Shown one piece after another: positions 10,763 through 21,900 of a stretch of DNA of 64,000 bases (within the stretch, counting starts at the first letter, position 1; every line of letters begins with the position of its first letter). Location of the stretch: contig BCHX01000002.1 of assembly GCA_001599755.1 (NCBI GenBank), positions 2,418,001-2,482,000 of the forward strand, written 5' to 3'. A model generated the notes under the pieces. That model was not told the origin of the DNA and did not search any database. It worked only from the letters and a program-made list of their open reading frames with translations. This DNA is from Gliomastix tumulicola. Taxonomy: Eukaryota > Ascomycota > Sordariomycetes > Hypocreales > Bionectriaceae. Position numbers and translations under genes: made by a program.

Positions 10763-13700
10763 TCAGATGCCATAATGAACATAGGGAACCCAGAATAGGG
10801 GTCCCTCCTCAACTGATTGGATGGTTCTCATTCCCTCTGCCCTCTCTTCCATCTTTTCCTCCTCACTCCCAGACTCTTCTTGATCCGGTGTCTGGCCACC
10901 TTGGTGGCGGCGCGTCGTCTGCCCGGACTCGCCAACCCACTCGTCGCGAAGTTGTCTAGTGGCATAGTGTAGCGCCTCGCCAACCGATCGATGGCTCATG
11001 TTGTCCACATACATGGACTTGTATACTAACGCCGCTACCTTCAGGCATGTATCGTCACGGACCTCCCACAACGTACCAATGACGTGATGGAACCCGGCGA
11101 TCTGGAACGCCGAAATGAGATGAAGCCCCTCGTCGACAAGTTGATCTGGCTTGACTTTCCCTGTGCTGCATGCTGACAGGAAGGCTAGGAATGGCCTTCT
11201 CCTGTGCAGGTTGATGTCGAAAAGACTGGCCACCGTGAGACGATCAGGGCACGTCAGGACCAAGGCGCTGTCCGAGGGATCTCGATTATTGCTGGTGCCG
11301 TGGCCGGCAAAATGGAAGACGTCACATGACCTGAGCGCCTCTAGCACCTCCTGGCGAGAGCCCTTTGGTCTGCTTATGTTCATGGAGCGGCAGATGTTGG
11401 CTATCTGACGGATCTCCTCGGGTGCGTTTGGCAGCTCCTCCATGGCGACGAGAACGACCGAGTTGGGCTTGCAATCAGCAGTCTGCTCCTGTTCAGGCTT
11501 GCCCTGGATGCTCATGTGGCTCTGCACCAGGGCAGTGAGGGACACGCTGTATGATGAGACTACACGGTCCATAACAGTCAGGTGCCCCGGCGAATGATGG
11601 CGTCCAGCCGCATGGAGTGGGAGCTTGGAGAGCGGACCCGTCGTCACCCAGCGGATGTGCGGCCAGGTGCCGGTTCCAGGGCACGAAGTATAGCCAAGAG
11701 TATCCAGTACAGGTTTCGCAATCCGATCCCAGAGCCACTCGAGAACATCAGACTTGAGCGAACGCATACTGGTCCCATATCGAGCCTTGTCTTCCACATC
11801 AGCCATGCTGACATGAGGTAGGGGATGCAAGGTGATGCTGTGTGTCCTAATGATAACCGCATCACAGCCATACTTGCTGGCATTGACCACAACGATAGGA
11901 CCACCAGCCGCAGCGGCCTTCATCTCTCCCTCCGATGGCTCCTTGAGAAAGGACTCAAACGTAGGCAAAGATCTAATTTCTCCGATAACCTTTTCCAACT
12001 CCTGGGCTGCGCTAGAGCGGTAAGTTGGCTGATGTATGGGGAGCCAAGCTGCTGAAGGATTGCTGAGTCTAGGCTTCGCTGAGTCGATCTTGTCTCGCAG
12101 GCTGAGGTATTGCGCGGCCTGCTCGGGGTGATCTCGTTGCAGCTCATCGATGTCTGCACGTAGCCCAAGCAGCGAGTTGATGATGATCCCCCGGCCAGAC
12201 TCGAGGAGACGCAGCGCCGAGAAGGGGCTTTCGCCAGCTCGCAATGCTATAGTTGCGGCCTCGGAGGCGATCCCTGCGTAGTCACGCAGGATCCACTGCT
12301 TGTCGGCGTGCTCGAGAGACCAGCTCATGTTCATGTGAACCTGTGAGATCATTGCCGAAGCGCTCTGAAACGCCTTTGGCCAGTCTTGCAAGCATGCATA
12401 TATCCCGAAAAGCTCCTTCTGGGCGTGCGAAACCCTTCTTTTCCGTTGCGTGGGGCAGGCGACGGCTCTCGTAAGGAAGTGTATAGCTTTGCTCAAGCAT
12501 TCCTGGTCGCGTGTGCTCTGGAACCTGTGATGGTAGGCGAGGCCTAATTTCTCATCAAACCTACTACTGCATCGGTTTTCCGCCGCTCGCTCATCGCGGA
12601 GATGGTGAAGACATTCCATCTGCCGCTCCCTGTCCTGTTCTTCACCGTACATCTCGTAGCGCCTTTCGTATGCATCTGCTAGGAACTCCTGCGCGTCGGA
12701 CGCGTCATGGTTTCGTAGCTTCGCAAGGTGTATGCTCTTTTGAATGGTGGAAATAGCGTCTTCCAGATGTGTCGGGAGCCCCTGAGCCTCGTGTCTCTCA
12801 AAATACACTTTTGCAAGGTCGACATGGATCGGCACCACGCTTGCCTCTGAGTCCGTGTCGCAAGCTCGCAGAGCCATTTCCAGCTGCTGAGTTGCTGATA
12901 TGAGATCCTTCACACTTCCTGTCCTAGAAAATCGGCATTGATATGCTTTTCCAAGTGTTCTCATCCGGTCTGCTTGGTGGAACGAACACGATTTCGACGG
13001 ATCTTTCTGGCCCTGCTCTAGGTACTGGATAGCGGTGGTGAGATCTGTCAGAGCCCTTCTTCTTGTATACTTTTGAAGAAAGCCCTTCCCGATGCGATCG
13101 CAAAGGCCTTGCGTCCTGCCCTTAGTCATGCCGGAGAGAGCCAACCTCCAGAGTTGTATGGCTTTGTCCAAGTCGGCTTCGTTGCCGCCCCGATTGTAGC
13201 GATGTTCGTAGACAGAGGCGGGTAGCTCCAAGTGCCATTGCTGTGCGGCACCAAAGCTGTTCTTGATCTCCTCAATAGAGGCTTCTAGGTCAGGATCCAG
13301 ATCGAGTACCCAGGCTGAATCTGGCGAATCATGGGCTTTCACCCAATACTGCAACCAGGACGCAAGATGTGAGTTCTTCAAATGCGTACTCTGGGTTGCC
13401 TTATCTGTCGCCCTAACGCCGCCAGCGCTCTTCTTATACCATCGTATTGCAGCTTCCATGTGATGCTCGTCCCCGCTGTCACCATATAAATTAAGATAGT
13501 TCCTCCCAAGAGAACTCTCTATCCTGGGGAGGGATGGATCGTCTGGCGGTACGCTTTGTAAGCCGTCTTCGATGGAGCGCACCCATTCTGTTCTAGCAAC
13601 CACACTTCCTTGGTTGCCAAACCCCAGAAGGTGATTCAGCATCCTCTCACAAAAGGACGAGTCTTGACTTTTCGGAAGTAAAGGCCGCTCATTCGCATTG

Positions 13701-15091
13701 AGCGTCATCAGCTCGGCATGTGGGATGAATTCTCCCCTTGCAGCCTTCTCCAACACACGTACCATCGCCAGCCTACCCTCCTGAACACTCCTTTCAGGAT
13801 CGTCAGGTGGTATGTGGGATAGCAGCTCCTCGAATCGCCGCGTCGCCTCAGCGAAAACGGCAGGGTCCCGCGCCTTCATGCACTTACGAAGCCCCACGGC
13901 TGCGAGCCTCCGAAGGGTACACCGACGGGTGCATCGTCCGTTGGGAGAATGGTCTGGCATGTACTCCATTTCTTCCTTGACCAGAGATGACACCATATCG
14001 AGACTCTCAGGTGTTTCGTGTAGTAGACTGCTCAATTCTTGTGCGGCTTTGGACGCATCATGAACCCGGTCCATTCTTCCCGGCGCATTTTTGGGAGAAC
14101 GGCGCAAGCTGTCACCGAATTCTCGAACGGCGACTTCAAGGAAAGCTCTCTCGCCCGATATGCCGTACAGTGCTGTGTATGCTTGGGCCTGAGGGAAGAG
14201 GATGTTTCCCCGTTCAGGATGGTCATCCGGTATACGTAAGAGGAGACTGTCGGATACTTCGACAACCCTCTCGAGCATCGCCTGGTCTCCGGAGCGTCTC
14301 GCCAGCTCGCCGGTAGCGAATACGTGCTGTCTTTCGTGTATCAACTTTTCTGGATGATTCTCAGGTAGAATTTTGATCAGAGCCTCTTGATGCTTGATAA
14401 TTTCCCGGAGACGCTCTATGCTGCATGTCATTCTAAATGCTATGGTGGTTGCAGACAGAAGAAACATGCAACGATCAACCCAAGCTTGGGACGAGGTGGG
14501 CGTGAGAGCCAAAGAGGCTTCGTGATTCCGGATAGCCTCATCTGCAAACTGAGTGTCGTGAGTTATGGTGGCGTGCACGGCGTAATGCACCCCAATGTAT
14601 TCGAGCACCTGTGCCAGTCGCCCAATATTCGATTCGACGCATAGTGTTTGCTCCAGTAGTCGTAGAGACGTGAGGTTGTCATCCGGGTCCTTAGTCTCCG
14701 CGAACAGTTGCGAATAGGCCGTTGCTGCAAGGTCGAGTACCGCTGCCTTGTCTTCGTGACTGTCCGGCACAGCGCATGATGCCTCCCTCAGAATCAGAGC
14801 TGTCGCGTACTGATCCACCATCATGCCTGATCTTCTACGCTTCTCGGCGTACGCAGCTGCCAGGCAGAGGAGGGCTTTCGCAACGTCGATGTTCGAGCTG
14901 GGATTGAGAGCATCACCCAGTTCGGCGATAGACCTGTCTATCTCATCAACGTCAAGCGCGGATCTGTGACCATTCACGCGGCTGTCGAAGAGTCGTGCGA
15001 GACAATGCTTCCCAGGGGGGTGGTGCCGCAAAGAATAGAAGCGCGGACGAGAGCTGCACTGAGGTCTGAACAATCCTGTGAGGGGCTCCAT
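10763..15091 (-). CDS. TPR-CHAT caspase-like protease, 1442 aa, intact
   Basis: A single exon of 1443 codons. Residues about 40-1000 are degenerate TPR-type helical repeats, many carrying the A..Y..R/F..G spacing, which should bind a partner or sense a ligand. Residues about 1130-1400 form a CHAT domain, a clan CD cysteine peptidase fold related to caspases and separase. The catalytic dyad is visible: His1264 in HFAGHG and Cys1308 in SACSTG, followed by VDEGLHL and GTLWEVRD, both typical of CHAT. The end is an acidic/charged linker (about 1400-1425) and a hydrophobic tail ending WVPYVHYGI. In bacteria TPR-CHAT proteins are activated by partner complexes and cleave effectors; in fungi such genes are thought to be allorecognition or cell-death proteases. 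The substrate here is unknown. The gene converges on its broken paralogue at 4625-8965. Confidence 0.9.
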   Translation of the reverse strand: MEPLTGLFRPQCSSRPRFYSLRHHPPGKHCLARLFDSRVNGHRSALDVDEIDRSIAELGDALNPSSNIDVAKALLCLAAAYAEKRRRSGMMVDQYATALILREASCAVPDSHEDKAAVLDLAATAYSQLFAETKDPDDNLTSLRLLEQTLCVESNIGRLAQVLEYIGVHYAVHATITHDTQFADEAIRNHEASLALTPTSSQAWVDRCMFLLSATTIAFRMTCSIERLREIIKHQEALIKILPENHPEKLIHERQHVFATGELARRSGDQAMLERVVEVSDSLLLRIPDDHPERGNILFPQAQAYTALYGISGERAFLEVAVREFGDSLRRSPKNAPGRMDRVHDASKAAQELSSLLHETPESLDMVSSLVKEEMEYMPDHSPNGRCTRRCTLRRLAAVGLRKCMKARDPAVFAEATRRFEELLSHIPPDDPERSVQEGRLAMVRVLEKAARGEFIPHAELMTLNANERPLLPKSQDSSFCERMLNHLLGFGNQGSVVARTEWVRSIEDGLQSVPPDDPSLPRIESSLGRNYLNLYGDSGDEHHMEAAIRWYKKSAGGVRATDKATQSTHLKNSHLASWLQYWVKAHDSPDSAWVLDLDPDLEASIEEIKNSFGAAQQWHLELPASVYEHRYNRGGNEADLDKAIQLWRLALSGMTKGRTQGLCDRIGKGFLQKYTRRRALTDLTTAIQYLEQGQKDPSKSCSFHQADRMRTLGKAYQCRFSRTGSVKDLISATQQLEMALRACDTDSEASVVPIHVDLAKVYFERHEAQGLPTHLEDAISTIQKSIHLAKLRNHDASDAQEFLADAYERRYEMYGEEQDRERQMECLHHLRDERAAENRCSSRFDEKLGLAYHHRFQSTRDQECLSKAIHFLTRAVACPTQRKRRVSHAQKELFGIYACLQDWPKAFQSASAMISQVHMNMSWSLEHADKQWILRDYAGIASEAATIALRAGESPFSALRLLESGRGIIINSLLGLRADIDELQRDHPEQAAQYLSLRDKIDSAKPRLSNPSAAWLPIHQPTYRSSAAQELEKVIGEIRSLPTFESFLKEPSEGEMKAAAAGGPIVVVNASKYGCDAVIIRTHSITLHPLPHVSMADVEDKARYGTSMRSLKSDVLEWLWDRIAKPVLDTLGYTSCPGTGTWPHIRWVTTGPLSKLPLHAAGRHHSPGHLTVMDRVVSSYSVSLTALVQSHMSIQGKPEQEQTADCKPNSVVLVAMEELPNAPEEIRQIANICRSMNISRPKGSRQEVLEALRSCDVFHFAGHGTSNNRDPSDSALVLTCPDRLTVASLFDINLHRRRPFLAFLSACSTGKVKPDQLVDEGLHLISAFQIAGFHHVIGTLWEVRDDTCLKVAALVYKSMYVDNMSHRSVGEALHYATRQLRDEWVGESGQTTRRHQGGQTPDQEESGSEEEKMEERAEGMRTIQSVEEGPLFWVPYVHYGI

Positions 15092-15434
15092 TTCGTCGTT
15101 GTACGTTGTGCGAATTCAAATGAGAAAGAGTGTCTAGCAAGATAGTCTAAACAACCGCGGTCATATCATGCATGTGCTGAGATGGGATGATAGAATTGTC
15201 GTGTAGGATATATCAGCGGCGCGTGCCAGTCCCGCTTGCTTTTATAATGAGCTATTATTTCACGTCCTCTTTCTTGGGTCTATCAGGCAGTCACCGGGCC
15301 ATTATGTAGTCAATGCGGCCAAGGCAGTCTTTGCCTTCCACTTCGTGCATACACGGGCAGAGCCACGTCAGCTGGAAGCCTTGCCATCGTCCACGAGAGG
15401 CACAGTTCTCGAGACTGCCCCGTTGCCCCTGATC

Positions 15435-16260
15435 CATGCCCGTCCTTTTCCGAGCCTGGTCTCGCTTCTCGACACAGGGGACGATGAGCATTGGACTTTT
15501 GGATGTGGCAAACGGAGTACGAGGCGTAACTCGCGTTGTCGCTGCTATCACTAGCTCGGTTGCTTTTGCCCTCCTGAGTGCCGAGGGCACAGACAGATGC
15601 AAGAACGTTGACACCGTGACGACAAAAGTCCTGATAGCACTACTTAGGATGACGTTGCAGATGACGATAGGCAGCAACAATGAAATAGTGACGAGGGCAG
15701 TCATGAGCGCCTTGGCTACTCTCTTGATCAACGTGCCCGAGTAAATAACAACGGTGGGGGGTGTGAGGTTCCAAGCTTACGCGTTTTCGTTGGTCAGTCA
15801 GTGGCCGAAAGTCCCCCCCCCCCCCGAGTCTCGGTATTTCAGGCGCCCTTCAGCTCACCTCACGAAATCTGGGCAGTCGAGCAAGCAAGCTGAAACAGGG
15901 CGTTATCCACAACCAGTGCAACAGCAAGAAGATCCCGGTTGTGGCGGAGGTACGCCTCCCCTTCTCTCGATATGGAACCATTCAGTTATTGTCCAGCCAG
16001 TTCGGCAGGCTCGCCAAGGCAGAATCGGTGGAATCTACGCATCGATCTTGGCGTGAGGATCTGCCAGTAGTGCCACGTGGTGCAAATTTAATACGACTGC
16101 ACCGCATTCCGCCAGTTCTTTTTCGATATGCAGCAGAAGCCCTTGCCGGTCCTGATTTCTGTCGAGGCGTAGCTGGCTCAGGTTCCGAGCATGCGGATCC
16201 TGATCATCCAGCTCATCCAGCTGCCTCTCCAAAGCACCAATTTTATCTTGCTTGAGAAGG
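15435..16260 (-). pseudogene. DUF6594-type membrane protein, decayed
   Basis: Two blocks on the minus strand match the fungal DUF6594 layout. The N-terminal block (16260-16035) encodes a helical segment with the ALERQLDELDD and LRLDRNQDRQGLL patterns that open this family. After a stop, a neighbouring frame (about 16030-15975) carries the expected Leu/Trp-containing segment and stops again. The C-terminal block (15731-15540) encodes two hydrophobic segments typical of the family's membrane tail, then loses similarity where a third membrane segment is expected. I could not splice the blocks into one frame, so I call it a relic. Its position directly upstream of, and co-oriented with, the intact CHAT gene may be meaningful or accidental. 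Confidence 0.55.
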
Positions 16261-16515
16261 GGGATGTGGTGCTACTAGGTAGGTAGGTAGCTTTCCTGTT
16301 CGTCTTGAGATGTCCAGATGTACGTCAAATTGCCATTAGATTATTAGTAGTCTGAAATTAAGTAGCAGCTGCGTCTCATTGCGTACGATCCTAGTCAAGA
16401 TGCCCATCTGGTACTCGAGCACTCAGCTCCATGATAGCTGGAAGAGCCCCGGCCTTCAGTGCCCAATATGGATAGGCCCATTCAATCTTTCAGCGTCCTG
16501 GCCTGTCCGGTCCGT

Positions 16516-17566
16516 TCAATCAATTCTCTCCTCAATCCGCAGAGCACCCCCAGGCGTCCAGTCCTCGAAGAACAGCTGATGGCACCAGTACAGCGTCTCC
16601 TCATACCGATGCTTGATCCGAAGGTCGCACAGGTCTGTCACTGGACTTCACATTAGTCATGATGGGAGGTCACGGGCATCGACACCAAGTCTACTCCTTG
16701 GATGAAAAGTGTCACATACCCAGCTCGTTGGCAAGCTTCTTTGTCTGCGCCATGAACTCTGCATCGTTTGGCGTCATCCCCGCGCGTGCTGCCGTCTCCG
16801 GGTCGTCCCAGTCGCTCTGCAGGGCCACGGCACCCGAGTAGGCGTAGTGGTAGTGGGCGAGAAGAATGCGTGCTGTGTGGAAGTACGCCTCAATCATAGG
16901 CGGGTTTGCAAATCGACGCTGGGGTATTATTCGTCAGTTTTTNTTTTTCCTTATTTTTGTTTGCGCCCTTCACCGACGCTTCCCTGTGTCATCGCAAAAT
17001 GAAAGGGGTATTTTTTTTTTTTGGTTCTTCACCTGAATTTGGTAGCGCTTCGCGAAAGCAATCTGCGCAGTGGCATTCATCTCGATGCTGGACAAGAGGA
17101 TAAACGTCGTAAGGTAGATCTCGAGGAAACTCTCTGGTTTCCCCTCCAGGAGGCTTCTCTCCAGGCCCCGGAGGATCTCCAGCCTCAGCGGCTCTAGGAT
17201 ATCCTGAATGATCAGCTGGTCCAGCTGCGTGTCTATTATGGGGACGATGGGGATGAAGCCGAAGAAAGGGGACTCTGGGTCCGAGACGGCCTCGAGGCCC
17301 AGCGTGTCGGCGCCGCAGATGCTGCGCTGGCCCTCGATCAGACGCGTCGCCGTCCACAGCCTGAGGGCCTTGGCGACCAGTGACTCCGGGTGCTTGGACG
17401 CGTACTCGGTGGCCTTGTCGAAAAACTTGAAGATGCCATCTGCAGCTTCATTACGACTTGGTGGCGGCCAGAAGCCGAGTCTTATGCGCAGGGTATCGTA
17501 CTTGAATGGGCTACCATATCCTCCAGGTGCCTTGGAGAAGCCAGGTAGGTGGTGGCAGCCCGTCAC
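16516..17566 (-). CDS. Fungal transcription-factor-type domain protein, DNA-binding part absent
   Basis: Three exons: 17566-17033, 16918-16720 and 16634-16516, joined by introns of 114 bp (donor GTGAAG) and 85 bp (donor GTATGT). The frame is continuous and gives 283 residues. The protein resembles the C-terminal regulatory part of Zn2Cys6 factors (fungal_trans_2/DUF3468 type): FKFFDKATEYASKHPE, DTQLDQLIIQDILEPLR and the FAKRYQIQ-RRFANPPMIEAYFH block. No Cys6 cluster is found in the 350 bp upstream, where a different gene starts on the other strand, so the DNA-binding half is missing or never belonged to it. The start at 17566 is uncertain. The first intron contains one undetermined base (16943). 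It may be a dead 5'-truncated gene. Confidence 0.65.
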
Positions 17567-17915
17567 TGTAGCTGCCAGCTCGCCCTTCCCGGCGGCACAC
17601 TGTATTTCCTACCGAACTCGTCTTCACTTCCATCACCGTCCTATCGGCTGGCTAATCAGCAACGACCGTAAAATCAGGATGTGATACTGTGTTTCCCTAC
17701 ACGGGAGGGGGCCCATATGACTCACCATCTTGTTCGACATTGAAGCACCCAACCCGACTCTGAATCGGATGCCATGAAGAGCTTGTCACCGACGACAGGC
17801 ATGAAAATATAGACCAACTCCGCGTGACAGAATAAAAACTCCCCTCTGACATTTCCATAGCAAGAAGAAGCAAGGAGAGGAAAAGAGAGAATGGAAACGA
17901 AGAGATATCATCATC

Positions 17916-18746
17916 ATGCAAAAGTTACTGACCTTCTTCACCAGGCTTTTCACATCTCGAGCATCGTCTCAGCCTCCGGTGCGGCTGGCCAAGCCCAAGG
18001 ACGCCGTCGAGGTTACAAAGGTCTTCATCAACGCCATGCAAGCCGATCATTCGTGGTCATACCGCTTCCCCCATCGCAAAGAGTATCCGGAGGATCATTG
18101 GAACTACAATCTCGATCTGATGAGCCGTTTCATCTCAGCGTACTACGACGATTGGGTCGTCGTGGTCGCCGAGGCCGACGACTCCTCAGCTGGCGCTGAT
18201 GTACGACGCATCGTCTCCTTTGCGGTCTGGGACATCTCCTACGCCAACAAGCGTCGCCATGGCACTGACTATGTTCCAAATTCTCGTGAGCCCCTCCCTC
18301 CACGACCACCCAACCGACTCGTTACTGACTCCCCGTTCCCGGCGATAGCCCCCGAAGACAGCCGCGCAGCCGGCCACAGCCGCCGAGACGCGGATTCAGA
18401 GCACCTCGCCGCCTTTCATGAGGCGTCCAGGAAGGGCGTAGAGAAGTACTTTGACCAGTTCGGCCCGGACCAGCTCAATCTACGGATCCTCGGCACACAC
18501 CCGGACTTCCGGCGCCGCGGGCTCGCCACGTGCCTCTGCACCTGGGGAATCGATCTCGCCGCCCGGGACGGGCTGGCCGCCGTGACGCTGCTCGCCAGCG
18601 CGCAGGGCTACCCGCTCTACGTCCATCTGGGCTTCCGTAGCCTGGGCACGCAGTTCATACGAACGCCGGGGGAGGAGGAGGAGGCCCTCCCTATGGAATG
18701 CATGGCTTACGATGTGCGGCGGGTGGCGGAGCGCGCTGAGCTCTGA
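17916..18746 (+). CDS. GNAT-family N-acetyltransferase
   Basis: Open from ATG 17916 to TGA 18746. A probable 63-bp intron (18286-18348; donor GTGAGC, branch TTACTGAC, acceptor GATAG) is a multiple of three and stays open if retained; removing it shortens the product from 276 to 255 residues and deletes a Pro-rich insert. The acetyl-CoA-binding signature is HPDFRRRGLATCL, followed by a beta-bulge region (AAVTLLAS) and the LYVHLGFRSLG motif, all GNAT features. The N-terminal half, with FINAMQADHSWSYRFP, resembles fungal GNATs acting on small molecules. The substrate cannot be predicted. No signal peptide is seen. Confidence 0.82.
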   Translation: MQKLLTFFTRLFTSRASSQPPVRLAKPKDAVEVTKVFINAMQADHSWSYRFPHRKEYPEDHWNYNLDLMSRFISAYYDDWVVVVAEADDSSAGADVRRIVSFAVWDISYANKRRHGTDYVPNSREPLPPRPPNRLVTDSPFPAIAPEDSRAAGHSRRDADSEHLAAFHEASRKGVEKYFDQFGPDQLNLRILGTHPDFRRRGLATCLCTWGIDLAARDGLAAVTLLASAQGYPLYVHLGFRSLGTQFIRTPGEEEEALPMECMAYDVRRVAERAEL

Positions 18747-18816
18747 GGGAGAAAAGGGGGCGAGCCCCTAGAGGTAAGGGTGAGCTGCCCGTCAGCACGT
18801 AATAGCTCCTCACTTC

Positions 18817-18956
18817 TTTATATTTATAATATAACATATATTTATATATAATATAAAGTAAGTCAACTAAAGTTATCTAAGATTATGTAATATATATAAT
18901 CTTAAGATTTTATCAAACTGAAATAAGAAAGAAGAAATAATCCATATTTAGGCTTT
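18817..18956. other. AT-rich patch
   Basis: About 140 bp of very high A+T with TATA/ATAT runs (18817-18915), sharply unlike the surrounding coding DNA, between the 3' ends of the acetyltransferase gene and the NLR gene. It may be a RIP-mutated relic or a shared terminator region. Confidence 0.6.
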
Positions 18957-21900
18957 CTAATTCTGAATGAGACTAGAATACGACCATAGGCGAACGGACT
19001 CGAACTCCGTAGCACTAACAATCAGACACCTATCCTCTGAAATGGTCGTGGCCAGCTTACAAGAGCCCATGGGTTTCCTTAATACCAACTCAACCTCTCC
19101 CGTTTCAGTGTTCCAAAGAGCGATTGAATTCCGATCGAGAGTCACCACAACTCTAGTCCCCCCATGGCCCACGCCAGACATAAACCTTACTGAGCCAGTG
19201 TAACGCTATTTTTATATTCTTGTCAGTCTTGAAATGGATGCTGGAGATTTTTGGCCCTACCGTGCTAGTTGCAAGGGTTCTGATGCAACTCAAGTCTGCC
19301 ACCGACCACAGTTTTGCTGTGTAATCGTCACTAACTGTGACGAAAACTCTTCCGTCGGGGCTGAAACTGATATCTCTAACGATTTTGCCATGGCCGTTCC
19401 GCCCATTCGACTGTCTCGAGCTTGCCACCAGATCCCAGACGTGTAGCTCCCCATTATCGCAGCCGACAATGAGAGACTTCTCGTCAGGAAAGAACGCAAA
19501 ACAAGCGGGGTTAGAGGGTAGGCTAAGAGATTTGCTATTATCTGGTATCTGATCGCCCACGACATTCAAGAGCCTCACCGTTTGGTCCCTACTCGCACAG
19601 GCGAGAAGTCCCGCATCACGAGTGAATGCAATTTGGTCTATGAAGGCATCCACTTGGAACGACTTGAAAACAATTTTGCTTGAAATCTCCCAGATCTAGG
19701 AAGTGTGAGCTCTCAAAGACTTCAACGTAACCTAACAGACTTTGATTTGTAAAGGCTTCACATACCGTGATGAATCCTTTAGTTGAACCAACAGCTAAAA
19801 GTCTGTCGTCGGCACTGAAGCAAAAATCTGATAGAAAATCGTCTGAATCCGGATCAGGGTCGGCATGAGGGCTCTGGAGCGTAGCGATTAGATGCCCAGT
19901 ACCAACTCCGTGCAATTGGATAGAAAAATCGTCACCAAAAGCCACGATGTCCCCGCCATAACTGAATTGTACGCTGGAACAATAATCAGTGATCGGGAAA
20001 CTGTGCAGAAGTTCGATACGGGGTCGACTGGCTTTGTCTGGGCCATGGAAGTAGATCCAATCCGTTACCGCATGCGGAATGACGTTGCCATCCCGGAACT
20101 CGTACTTTACGTCGGAGCCCTGAAGAACCTGGACACCACTGGACAGTCCTTCCGGACACTCTATATGAGGCGAGATGATGTTAGAGAAGAAGGCAAAATG
20201 TACTGGTGATGCAAGTCAGGATACACTTACTGGTCAATTCATCGTCGAAGGCGGTGCCTCCGCCGTTGGCGTCTGAAGAAACCTCGTTGGGTGAAAGCCG
20301 GCGCACCTGGGATGGTACAAGTAAACCACCTTCTTGGTGATAAGTTCTGATGTGCCGTCTCAGATCCTGTTGTTTCTGGAAGCCTCGGCGGCCTATGTGG
20401 CAACCTGGCTCCTGGCAGAGGAGTCGTTGTGTATGGAGTCGTTCATGTGCTATCCTGTCAGCGTCGGTGTCGAACCCAAGTGATGAGCTCGTGCAGGGCA
20501 GGAAGCGACATCGAAATATGCAGGGCCCGTGATGCGTCCGAAACAGTGCTACCTGTTCTTCAGAGAGATGTCGTGTGTGGCCCTGATCGGAGGCTAGTAA
20601 CTGAATGAGACCGTCTAGTTTCGCGGATAGAGCATTGAGAAGCGTCGGGTCTTCGGCTCGTACGAGTTGTTGCCACTCTGCACATCGTTAGTAGTGAGGA
20701 ATAGTATTACCACACGATAATTGCTTGCCTTCGCCATTCGTAGTGGAGGAGACATTGTGGTTGTTCTGGAACGATGAGAACAACGTGTAGATCGACACGT
20801 CAACGGACGGGTGATCAGTCTGTCGGTATACACTACTCGTCTCCAGTGAAGAATGAGGCAGCATCAAGCGCAGCTGTTCGTGGCGTGAGTCGAGCCTCGA
20901 CAACTCTACTGCCAAACGGGACGGCAGGTGCGGCTGCTGGTCACTGGCAACTTCTTGAATATGTTGGGTCCAGAAGTCTATGGCGTAAGACAGGAGATCG
21001 TAAATCCCTTTTGCAACACGGTTCAAATGCGTGGTCAACAAAACCCCAGGGTCGAGCAGAGCCAAGCCCTCTCTCAATACCGCCACACAGGTATATGCAA
21101 TCAACTCCTTGTGGATGAGAATGTCAAATCCAGGAGTTTGACAGCTTTCTCGCAGATGTCTGCTCACAGTTAGGTCTCATCCAAACTTGGAAGCTCAACT
21201 TGACGTACTCTTCGACAGTGTAGTGAATAAATGCGATAGTACCATCAGAGAGCTCTTCCGCGAGGGGCTTGCATTTGAGCATGACTGTTGGGTATAGCAT
21301 GTTCCGCTCGCTTAGCACCGGATCATCGTAGGTAATTGAGGCTGCATGGAGCACTTCGTGACGCCTCAGGGGCCTTTTTGCGAATGCAAGCCAAGCAAGA
21401 ATGTGCCGTACATTATTCCCCTGCTGGTTGGTCAATCCGCTAAACATGCGCTCAAGGATCCTGCTATAAAGCATTGGCAACTCCTTCGGCATGGTCATGA
21501 TTGCGTCGTACAGCTCTCTCATACTGTCAATGTCCGAAAGTATGTCCAGCACGAGTTTGACCCAGAGAAACATGCCTGCAAAACTTTAGATGGACTGTAA
21601 TTTTGAATAAGGAGGGGAAATTGCTTCTTACCATCTGCCCTCTCCGTTATCACCTGCTGTATATCCCCGACCTCTCGCCCACCGCCCCAAAGGTCGGTTG
21701 AACCATCTTTCATGTCCTCAAGTCGCTTATTAACAAAGCTCCGGATAGAAGCATTGAGAGAGTCTCGTTCCAGTGATAGAGAGATTTCAAGGCCATCTTT
21801 GAGTCTTTTCCCGAGCGCCTTGGATATAGTCCGAACGTCTCGACTACATATCAGCAATTTGCAATGGGTTGATGCTGATCTTGACGATACGGCATGCAAT

